Assembly (NCBI GenBank): GCA_913776795.1
Contig: CAJYRH010000127.1
Coordinates: 1 to 6,699, forward strand
Length of the DNA stretch: 6,699 nucleotides
DNA from: an uncultured Pseudorhodoferax sp.
GTDB lineage: Bacteria; Pseudomonadota; Gammaproteobacteria; Burkholderiales; Burkholderiaceae
Direction of reading: 5' to 3'
The position numbers and the translations under genes are program-made. Of the stretch, positions 1 to 5,876 are shown piece by piece (position 1 is the stretch's first letter; each line of letters begins with the position of its first letter). The notes under the pieces were generated by a model, which was not told the DNA's origin, did not search any database, and saw only the letters and a list, made by a program, of their open reading frames with translations.

Positions 1-96
1 GCGGTGCAGGCAGGCCGGGCGGGCGCGGTGCAGGCAGGCCGGGCGGGCGCGGTGCAGGCAGGCCAAGCGGGGACGGCGCAGTCAGGCCAAGCCAAG
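1..96. repeat. 24-bp GC-rich tandem repeat array, cut by the left edge
   Basis: Two identical 24-bp units (1-24 and 25-48) are followed by a third (49-72) that matches except for GG to AA at unit positions 17-18 and C to G at the last base. A fourth, more degenerate copy (73-96) begins ACGGCGCAGTCAGGCC. Each unit reads GCGGTGCAGGCAGG followed by CCGGGCGGGC. The array starts at base 1, so it probably continues to the left. It lies downstream of the polA stop codon, and copies decay towards that gene. The strand shown is G-rich with several short G-runs per unit. In the sense of a polA read-through RNA each unit has about twice as many C as G. A plus-strand frame through the array would encode an 8-residue Gln-Ala-Gly-Arg type repeat, but nothing supports translation. 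The function is unknown. Confidence 0.8.
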
Positions 97-133
97 CCGG
101 GCCAGGCCGGGCCACCCACGTCACGCCACGACC

Positions 134-2938
134 TCAGTGGGCCTGGTCCCAGTTCGCGCCGAACCCCACCTCGGCCAGCAGCGGCACCTTGAGGCTGGCC
201 ACGCTGGCCATGAGCCGCGGCACCTCGGTGCGCACCCAGTCGGTTTCTTCCTCGGGCAGCTCGAAGACCAGTTCGTCGTGCACCTGCATCACGATGCGCG
301 TGGACTGGCCGGTGCGGTCGAGCTCGGCCTGCACCGCGATCATGGCCAGCTTGATGAGGTCCGCAGCCGTGCCCTGCATGGGTGCATTGATGGCCTGGCG
401 CTCGGCCGCAGCGCGGCGCGGACCGCTGCCACCCTGGATCTCCGGCAGCACGATGCGCCGCCCGAACAGAGTTTCCACATAGCCTTGTTCTGCGGCCCGG
501 GCCCGCGTCCCGTCCATGTAGCGCTTGACCCCGGCGAAGCGGTCGAAGTAGCGGTCGATGTAATTCTTGGCTGCCTTCTGGTCGATGCCCAGGTTGCTGG
601 CCAGGCCGAAGGCGCCCATGCCGTAGATCAGGCCGAAGTTGATGACCTTGGCGTAACGGCGCTGCTCGCTGCTGACGGCGTCCACGGCCACGCCGAAGAC
701 CTCCGCCGCCGTCGCACGGTGCACGTCGCGGCCTTCGGCGAAGGCGGCCAGCAGGCCCGGGTCCTCGCTGATGTGGGCCATGATGCGCAGCTCGATCTGC
801 GAGTAGTCGGCACTGGCGATCCGGTGGCCCGGCGGCGCGACAAAGGCCTCGCGCACGCGCCGGCCCTCGGGCGTGCGGATCGGGATGTTCTGCAGATTGG
901 GTTCGTTGCTGGACAACCGGCCCGTCACCGCCACGGCCTGCGCGTAGTTGGTGTGCACGCGGCCCGTGATCGGGTTGACCATCAGCGGCAGCTTGTCCGT
1001 GTAGGTGCTCTTGAGCTTGGACAACCCGCGGTGTTCCAGCAGTCGCGCAGGCAGCGGGTAGTCGGCTGCGAGTTTTTCCAGCACCTCTTCGTCGGTGGAC
1101 GGTGCGCCCGTGGCGGTCTTCTTCTGTACCGGAATGCCCAGCTTGCCGAACAGGATTTCGCCGATCTGCTTGGGGCTGCCCATGTTGAAGGGCTGGCCGG
1201 CGAGCGCGTAGGCCTCCTGCTCCAGCGCGATCATGCGTTCGGCCAGGGCCTGGCTCTGTTTGTGCAGCACCGCCGCGTCGACCAGCACACCGTGTCGCTC
1301 GATGCGCTGCAGCACGGCGCTGGTCGGCATTTCGATCTGCTCATACACATAGCGCCGGCTCGGCGCGGCGGCTGGCTCGACGTCGAGTTCGGGCCACAGC
1401 ACGCGGTGCACGTCCAGCACCATCTCGCTGTCCTCGCCCGAGTAGGTCGTGGCGGTCTGCACGTCGACCTGGGCGAACGGAATCTGTTTGGCGCCCTTGC
1501 CGCAGATGTCCTCGTAGCTCAGTCCCTTGCGGCCCAGGTGGCGGTCGGCGAGGCTTTCCAGGCTGTGCGGCTTGTGCGCCTCGATGACATAGCTCTGCAG
1601 CAGCGTGTCGTGTCGCCAGCCGCGCACGGTGATGCCGTGGTTGGCAAATACGTGGCTGTCGTACTTGATGTTCTGGCCGATCTTGCCTGCCGCCTCGTCC
1701 TCCAGCCAGGGTTTCAGTTTCGCCAGCACATCCTCCAGCGGCAGCTGCTCGGGTACATCCGCATAGTTGTGGGCGAGCGGGATGTAGGCCGCCTCGTGCG
1801 CTTGCAGCGCGAACGAGATGCCGACGATGCGCGCGCGCATCGGGTCCAGGGAATCGGTTTCGGTGTCCACCGCGGCCAGCGCAGCGCAGCGCAGGCGTGC
1901 GATCCAGGTGTCCAGGCGCTCCCAGGTCGTGATGGCCTGGTAGTCCCCTGCGGGCGCAGCCGCTGCGCAGGCGGTCGCCGCAGGCGCCTGGGCTGCACCA
2001 GGGCCGTCGGCGAACAGGTCGTCCGTCGTGGTGGGTGCCGGCGTGACGGCGGCCAAGCGCGCCTCCAGTTCGCGGGCCATGGTCTTGAAGCCATAGCGCT
2101 GGTAGAAGTCCAGCAGCTTCGCAGGGTCCGGCTCGGCGAACTTGAGTGCGTCGAACGCACTTTCGGCAGGCCAGCCGGGCACGTGTTGGGCCAGGTCGCA
2201 ATCGGTACGGATCGTCACCAGTCGGCGGCCCGTCGGCAGCCAGTCGAGCGCCTTGCGCAGGTTCTCGCCCGCAACGCCCTTGATCGCACCGGCGGCAGCC
2301 ATCACGCCATCCAGGGAGCCATGCTCGGCCAGCCACTTGACGGCGGTCTTGGGCCCCACTTTGTCGACGCCGGGCACGTTGTCCACGGTGTCCCCGATCA
2401 GGGAGAGGTAGTCGACGATGCGTTCTGGAGGCACGCCGAACTTGGCCAGCACGCCGGGCGGGTCCAGCGTCTCGTTGCTCATGGTGTTGATCAGGGTGAC
2501 GTGCTCGTCCACGAGTTGCGCCATGTCCTTGTCACCGGTGGACACGACCACCTGGCCCCCGCGCGCAGCCATGCTGCGGGCCAGCGTGCCGATCACATCG
2601 TCGGCCTCGATGCCGGCGACGGTTAGAACCGGCCAGCCCAGCAGCCGCACCACCTCGTGGATGGGCGCGATCTGCTGCACCAGCGGTTCAGGCATGGCGG
2701 CGCGGTTGGCCTTGTATTCAGGGTACCAATCGTCGCGGAAGGTCTTGCCCGGGGCGTCGAAGACGCAGACCGCGTGGGCGGACGGAAACTGCGCGCGCAA
2801 CTTCGTGAGCATGGCGACCATGCCGTGCAGCGCGCCCGTCGGAAACTGGTCCGGGCCGCGCAGGTCCGGCAACGCGTGGTATGCCCGGTACAGGTAGCTG
2901 GACCCGTCGACCAGCAGCAGGGTATTCATGTCGCTCAT
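134..2938 (-). CDS. polA: DNA polymerase I
   Basis: 934 residues, close to the 928 of E. coli PolA. It fills gaps and removes RNA primers during Okazaki-fragment maturation and excision repair in the cytoplasm. All three modules are intact. The 5'-nuclease domain (about 1-295) has DGSSYLYRA (11-19), GIEADDVIG (109-117), STGDKD (133-138) and the IGDTVDNVPGVDKVG helix-hairpin-helix region (181-195). A low-complexity Ala/Pro/Thr linker spans about 297-332. The 3'-5' exonuclease (about 333-525) has DTE (358-360), NIKYD (423-427) and YSGED (499-503), so proofreading residues are present. The polymerase domain has motif A DYSQIELR (711-718), motif B RYAKVINFGLIYG (761-773) and motif C QVHDE (885-889). 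The start MSDMN fits the family. The in-frame ATG at 2929 is an alternative, but nothing resembling an SD precedes it. The frame stays open further upstream to 3457, but that stretch runs antisense through the DUF2782 gene and is not PolA-like. GAAGG (2951-2955) lies 12 nt before the ATG, longer than usual. The gene is divergent from the DUF2782-thrB operon. Confidence 0.98.
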   Translation of the reverse strand: MSDMNTLLLVDGSSYLYRAYHALPDLRGPDQFPTGALHGMVAMLTKLRAQFPSAHAVCVFDAPGKTFRDDWYPEYKANRAAMPEPLVQQIAPIHEVVRLLGWPVLTVAGIEADDVIGTLARSMAARGGQVVVSTGDKDMAQLVDEHVTLINTMSNETLDPPGVLAKFGVPPERIVDYLSLIGDTVDNVPGVDKVGPKTAVKWLAEHGSLDGVMAAAGAIKGVAGENLRKALDWLPTGRRLVTIRTDCDLAQHVPGWPAESAFDALKFAEPDPAKLLDFYQRYGFKTMARELEARLAAVTPAPTTTDDLFADGPGAAQAPAATACAAAAPAGDYQAITTWERLDTWIARLRCAALAAVDTETDSLDPMRARIVGISFALQAHEAAYIPLAHNYADVPEQLPLEDVLAKLKPWLEDEAAGKIGQNIKYDSHVFANHGITVRGWRHDTLLQSYVIEAHKPHSLESLADRHLGRKGLSYEDICGKGAKQIPFAQVDVQTATTYSGEDSEMVLDVHRVLWPELDVEPAAAPSRRYVYEQIEMPTSAVLQRIERHGVLVDAAVLHKQSQALAERMIALEQEAYALAGQPFNMGSPKQIGEILFGKLGIPVQKKTATGAPSTDEEVLEKLAADYPLPARLLEHRGLSKLKSTYTDKLPLMVNPITGRVHTNYAQAVAVTGRLSSNEPNLQNIPIRTPEGRRVREAFVAPPGHRIASADYSQIELRIMAHISEDPGLLAAFAEGRDVHRATAAEVFGVAVDAVSSEQRRYAKVINFGLIYGMGAFGLASNLGIDQKAAKNYIDRYFDRFAGVKRYMDGTRARAAEQGYVETLFGRRIVLPEIQGGSGPRRAAAERQAINAPMQGTAADLIKLAMIAVQAELDRTGQSTRIVMQVHDELVFELPEEETDWVRTEVPRLMASVASLKVPLLAEVGFGANWDQAH

Positions 2939-2944
2939 CGGGTC

Positions 2945-2950
2945 ATTGTG
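2945..2950 (-). promoter_or_regulatory. -10-like box of polA, possible leaderless start
   Basis: On the minus strand CACAAT (4 of 6 matches to TATAAT) is followed by GACCCG and then the polA ATG. Standard -10 spacing would place +1 on the A of the ATG at 2938, giving a leaderless mRNA. No convincing -35 hexamer is visible 16-18 bp upstream. Promoter function is inferred from position and from the mirror-image box on the other side of the gap. The alternative is a longer transcript that uses GAAGG at 2951-2955 as a distant ribosome-binding site. Confidence 0.4.
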
Positions 2951-2979
2951 CCTTCGGCGCCCGGGGTGCCGGGCCCACC

Positions 2980-2985
2980 TACAAT
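2980..2985 (+). promoter_or_regulatory. -10 box of the DUF2782-thrB operon, near-leaderless
   Basis: TACAAT (5 of 6 matches to TATAAT) is followed by seven bases and then the ATG at 2993. Transcription would start at 2992 or 2993, giving a leader of at most one base. There is no Shine-Dalgarno-like sequence before the ATG and no clear -35 hexamer. This is the best candidate promoter for the three plus-strand genes that follow. Confidence 0.5.
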
Positions 2986-2992
2986 GCCGCCC

Positions 2993-3340
2993 ATGCGCGC
3001 ACTCGCCCTCCTCTTTTTCAGCCTGGCGGCCACGGCTTCGGCCTGGGGCCAGGCTCCAGCCGGCACGGCCGTGGCGTCGCCCCCGCTGGTGGCCGACAAC
3101 CCGGGCCAGCCCGGCACCGAAAAGCGGATCGAGCACATCCGGATCGAGGACAAGGGCGCACGCATCGACGAGCTGCGGTACGGCGGCGAGCCGCAGAGCA
3201 TCACCGTGCAGCCTCTGAACAGCGCCCTGCCGGCCTACGAGATCGTGCCCCACAACGGCGCACGGGTGCGGCCGGGCAACGAGCGCGACAGCGCCCAGGG
3301 CAACGCCGGGCAGCGGGTCTGGAAAGTCCTCGGCTTCTGA
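2993..3340 (+). CDS. DUF2782 family small secreted protein
   Basis: 115 residues, function unknown. The N-terminus has Arg-3 (or Arg-2 after Met), a hydrophobic stretch LALLFFSLAATASA and a likely signal-peptidase site after ASA (about residue 17), so export to the periplasm is expected. The mature part is polar and charged, with EKRIEHIRIEDKGARIDELR, a central GGEPQSITVQPL segment and the terminal RVWKVLGF. This layout resembles the DUF2782 family, which is commonly encoded between polA and thrB in gamma- and betaproteobacteria. The ATG at 2993 is preferred because it follows the -10-like TACAAT at leaderless spacing and puts the positive residue directly before the hydrophobic core. The in-frame ATG at 2984 would add three residues. 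The gene ends 4 bp before thrB, so co-transcription is likely, although no role in threonine synthesis is known. Confidence 0.85.
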   Translation: MRALALLFFSLAATASAWGQAPAGTAVASPPLVADNPGQPGTEKRIEHIRIEDKGARIDELRYGGEPQSITVQPLNSALPAYEIVPHNGARVRPGNERDSAQGNAGQRVWKVLGF

Positions 3341-3344
3341 CACC

Positions 3345-4316
3345 GTGGCAGTTTTCACCGAGGTCACGGAGCACGATGCCCAGGCCCTTTTGAACACATT
3401 GGGGCTGGGTGCGCTGCGCAAGCTGCGCGGCATCCAGGGCGGCATCGAGAACACCAACTACTTCGTCGACAGCGAGCACGGCCAGCATGTGCTGACGCTG
3501 TTTGAGCGCCTGTCGTTCGCGCAGCTGCCGTTCTACCTGCATCTGATGCAGCACCTGGCGCGGCGGGGCATCCCGGTGCCAGACCCCGCGGCGGATGCGC
3601 AGGGCGGCATCCTGCACCGCGTGAAAGGCAAGCCAGCCGCGCTCGTCAACCGCCTGCGCGGCGCGAGCGAGCTGGCGCCTGGCCCGGCGCATTGCGCCGC
3701 CGTCGGCGCCATGTTGGCCCGCATGCACCTGGCCGGTCGCGACTACGACCGACAGCAGCCCAACCTGCGCGGACTGCCCTGGTGGAACGAGACCGCGCCT
3801 GTGGTGCTGCCCCACCTCGAACCGGACCAGGCCTCGCTGCTGCGGAGCGAGCTGGCCTACCAGAACCACGTGGCGGCCTCGGCCGCCTACGCGGCCCTGC
3901 CGCGCGGGCCTGTCCACGCCGACCTGTTCCGCGACAACGTGATGTTCGAGCAGCAGGCCGGGCACGCCCCCGTGCTGACCGGCTTCTTCGACTTCTACTT
4001 CGCGGGCGTGGACACCTGGCTGTTCGACATTGCCGTGTGCCTGAACGACTGGTGCATCCTGCTTGCCGATGGCCAGGCGGAAGACGAGCGCACGGCCGCC
4101 TTCCTGGAAGCCTACGGCGCCGAGCGCCCCCTGACCGCCCCCGAGCGCGAATTGCTGCCTGCCATGCTGCGGGCCGGCGCACTGCGCTTCTGGATCTCGC
4201 GGCTGTGGGACTTTCATCTCCCGCGCGAGGCCGCGCTGTTGACACCTCACGATCCCGGCCACTTCGAGCGCGTGCTGCGCGCCCGCGCGACGCGCTTTGC
4301 GCCTGCCTTCGCATGA
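3345..4316 (+). CDS. thrB: Homoserine kinase (APH-fold, ThrB-alt type)
   Basis: 323 residues. It is expected to phosphorylate L-homoserine with ATP to O-phosphohomoserine, the substrate of threonine synthase, in the cytoplasm. It belongs to the aminoglycoside-phosphotransferase-like homoserine kinases, not to the GHMP-type ThrB of E. coli. Visible landmarks are the N-terminal MAVFTEVT and GIQGGIENTNYF (29-40, nucleotide-binding lobe), LTLFERL and LPFYLHLMQHL. The catalytic loop is HADLFRDN (191-198), with the catalytic Asp at 193 and Asn at 198. The metal-binding segment is FFDFYFAGVDTWLFDIA (214-230), with Asp-216. The length is typical. The start is GTG, chosen because MAVFT is the family N-terminus. 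No Shine-Dalgarno lies at normal distance, so translation is probably coupled to the DUF2782 gene 4 bp upstream. The stop overlaps the next ATG (ATGA). Confidence 0.95.
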   Translation: MAVFTEVTEHDAQALLNTLGLGALRKLRGIQGGIENTNYFVDSEHGQHVLTLFERLSFAQLPFYLHLMQHLARRGIPVPDPAADAQGGILHRVKGKPAALVNRLRGASELAPGPAHCAAVGAMLARMHLAGRDYDRQQPNLRGLPWWNETAPVVLPHLEPDQASLLRSELAYQNHVAASAAYAALPRGPVHADLFRDNVMFEQQAGHAPVLTGFFDFYFAGVDTWLFDIAVCLNDWCILLADGQAEDERTAAFLEAYGAERPLTAPERELLPAMLRAGALRFWISRLWDFHLPREAALLTPHDPGHFERVLRARATRFAPAFA

Positions 4317-5083
4317 ACCTCAACATCGTTCCCGCCCGCACCGGCGTCCAATGGGTGCGCGCGGGCGTCCAGACCTTTTTTCGCCAGCCTCTGGCCTTGG
4401 TCGGCCTGTTCTTCATGTACATGGCCGTGATGCTGATCGTCTCGCAGTTGCCCGCGATCGGTGTGCTGCTGGCAGGGGTGCTGGTGCCTGCCAGCACACT
4501 GGGCCTGATGGCCGCCACACGCGAGGCCGCGCAGGGGCGTTTCCCGATGCCGACCGTGCTGGCCAGCGCGTTCCGCGCAGGACAGCAGCGCATGAAGGCC
4601 ATGCTGGCCCTGGGCCTGGCATACGCCGTGCTGTCCACGCTCGTGTCGCTGACCGTGTCGGCGCTGATGCCCACGCCCGAGGCACCTGCCCAGGCCGGCA
4701 CGGCGGCCGCCCAGCAGGTCAGCGGCGCAGTGCTGCTCACGCTGCTGCTGCACCTTCCGATCTTCCTGATGTTCTGGCATGCGCCAGCGCTGGTGCATTG
4801 GCACGGCGTCACGCCGGCCAAAAGCCTGTTCTTCAGCATCGTGGCGTGCCTGCGCAATGCGCGCGCCTTCCTGGTGTATGGCCTGGCCTGGGCCGGCCTC
4901 GTGATGGCCATGGGCATGGTGATCGCGATCTTCGCGACGCTGGTCGGCAGTGCCGAGGCCGCCAGCATGGTCATGATGCCGTTCGCGTTCCTGATGGCCG
5001 CGATGATGTCCACATCGATCTGGTTCACCTTCCGAGACTGCTTCGTGGAAAGCGAGACGCCGGCGCTGCCTGCCGAAGCCTGA
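4313..5083 (+). CDS. BPSS1780 family six-helix membrane protein
   Basis: 256 residues, inner-membrane protein of unknown function. The N-terminus MNLNIVPARTGVQWVRAGVQ and the following TFFRQPLALVGLFF (21-34) match what I recall of the Burkholderiales BPSS1780-type family. About six hydrophobic segments can be seen, near 27-45, 47-66, 97-118, 138-158, 186-210 and 217-238. A conserved-looking cytoplasmic loop GLMAATREAAQGRFPMP lies at 64-80. A 20-residue Ala/Gln/Pro-rich loop (118-137) separates helices 3 and 4. His-156, His-162 and His-164 cluster after helix 4, but no catalytic or metal site can be claimed. The start ATG overlaps the thrB stop by ATGA, indicating translational coupling within the operon. 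The tail VESETPALPAEA is soluble. The gene runs head-on into modC, with 2 bp between the stop codons. Confidence 0.85.
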   Translation: MNLNIVPARTGVQWVRAGVQTFFRQPLALVGLFFMYMAVMLIVSQLPAIGVLLAGVLVPASTLGLMAATREAAQGRFPMPTVLASAFRAGQQRMKAMLALGLAYAVLSTLVSLTVSALMPTPEAPAQAGTAAAQQVSGAVLLTLLLHLPIFLMFWHAPALVHWHGVTPAKSLFFSIVACLRNARAFLVYGLAWAGLVMAMGMVIAIFATLVGSAEAASMVMMPFAFLMAAMMSTSIWFTFRDCFVESETPALPAEA

Positions 5084-5085
5084 GC

Positions 5086-5874
5086 CTAGCCTCCCAGCAG
5101 CATGCGCTGCAGCCTGGCGCGCAGCGGCGTCGTGGGCTGGGTGGCCATGCCGGTCAGGGACTCGCGCCGCATCTCCACCTGCACCCCGGCGCGCAGGTCC
5201 ACGCGGCGCACGATGCGCCCCTCCTCGTAGACGAAAGCCTCGTCGGCCAGCGCCAGCGCATCCTCCACGTCGTGGGTGATCATGACCGCTGGAATGCCGG
5301 CCAGCCGGCAGGCCCCCGCGAGTTCGGCCCGTAGTTCGTCGCGCAGCATCGGGTTGAGGGCCGCGAAGGGTTCGTCCAGCAGCAGCAGCTCGGGCTCGCA
5401 CGCCAGGGCACGGGCCAGTGCGACGCGCTGACGCTGGCCGCCCGACAAGGTGCCGGGCCGGCTGTCGGCCATGCTGGACAGGCCGAAGTTCTGCAACAGC
5501 GCGTCGATGCGTTCCTGCTGCGCCTGCGTCAGCCGCCGGCTGCGCCAGGAGGTCAGCCCGAAGCCAATGTTCTGGCGCACCGTGAGGTGCGGGAACAGCG
5601 CGTAGTCCTGGAACAGATAGCCGATCCGGCGCGCGGCAGGCGGCAGATCCACCCCCGTGGCGCTGTCGAACAGCGTGCGGCCCGCCACGCGCACGTGGCC
5701 CGCTGAGGGCCGCAGCAGGCCGGCCATGGCCTGCAATGTCAGCGACTTGCCCGAACCGGACGGACCGTACAGCGCGACGAAAGAAGCATCGGACGCCAGC
5801 GCGGCAGACAGGGTGAAGCTGCGCCGACCGTCCACCACGGTCAGCTGCAGATCGACATCGATGTGCGCGGCCAT
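5086..5874 (-). CDS. modC: Molybdate ABC transporter ATP-binding protein, TOBE-less
   Basis: 262 residues. It hydrolyses ATP at the cytoplasmic face to drive import through ModB. The ATPase motifs are Walker A GPSGSGKS (37-44), the Q-loop in YLFQDYALFPHLTV (Gln-89), signature LSGGQRQR (143-150), Walker B LLLLDEP (163-169) and switch His-201 in ITHDVEDALALAD. The D-loop reads AALN (171-174), with Asn where most relatives have Asp (SALD/ASLD). E. coli ModC is about 350 residues and carries a C-terminal Mop/TOBE molybdate-binding domain. Here only an Arg-rich tail of about 35 residues follows the ATPase core. Molybdate specificity is inferred from the adjacent modB. Tungstate or another oxyanion remains possible. 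The ATG at 5874 lies 2 bp after the modB stop, so the genes are surely coupled. A TTG two codons upstream is an alternative start. Confidence 0.93.
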   Translation of the reverse strand: MAAHIDVDLQLTVVDGRRSFTLSAALASDASFVALYGPSGSGKSLTLQAMAGLLRPSAGHVRVAGRTLFDSATGVDLPPAARRIGYLFQDYALFPHLTVRQNIGFGLTSWRSRRLTQAQQERIDALLQNFGLSSMADSRPGTLSGGQRQRVALARALACEPELLLLDEPFAALNPMLRDELRAELAGACRLAGIPAVMITHDVEDALALADEAFVYEEGRIVRRVDLRAGVQVEMRRESLTGMATQPTTPLRARLQRMLLGG

Positions 5875-5876
5875 GC

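Larger units (their letters stand above)
2944..2986. repeat. Nested inverted repeats in the divergent promoter gap
   Basis: CATTGT (2944-2949) and ACAATG (2981-2986) are perfect inverted copies that carry the outward -10-like boxes of polA and the DUF2782 gene. Nested almost on the same centre is a second dyad, GCCCGG (2959-2964) with CCGGGC (2969-2974), separated by GGTG. The inner dyad falls where the -35 regions of both promoters would be, so it could be a shared operator. In such GC-rich DNA a 6-bp GC palindrome can also arise by chance. Confidence 0.5.

Noticed and set aside
4..192. 62-codon plus-strand frame through the tandem repeat, giving QAGRAGAV repeats
   Set aside because: It starts at the window edge, runs into the polA coding region on the other strand, and the repeat phase alone keeps it open. 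No start signal is seen.
137..2626. 829-codon open frame antisense to polA
   Set aside because: Its codons are exactly aligned with those of polA, so a stop would need a polA codon TTA, CTA or TCA, all rare in GC-rich genes. The frame closes at the first CTA (2624-2626). The translation is Gln/His/Arg/Val-rich with no recognisable domain.
3085..3092. GCTGGTGG, the E. coli Chi octamer
   Set aside because: A single copy inside the DUF2782 coding region of a GC-rich genome is expected by chance, and Chi is not shared across distant bacteria.
2939..3457. 173-residue N-terminal extension of the polA frame
   Set aside because: It lies antisense and codon-aligned to the DUF2782 gene and the start of thrB, has no PolA similarity, and the family N-terminus MSDMN is found at 2938.
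3201..4262. 353-codon minus-strand frame opposite thrB
   Set aside because: It is codon-aligned antisense to thrB, with the same rare-stop effect, and low-complexity Gln/Val/Arg-rich content.
3646..5401. Long minus-strand frames (460 and 384 codons) opposite thrB and the BPSS1780 gene
   Set aside because: Composition is Arg/Ala/Gly/His-rich with no domains. The plus-strand genes have clear families, tight spacing and coupled starts.
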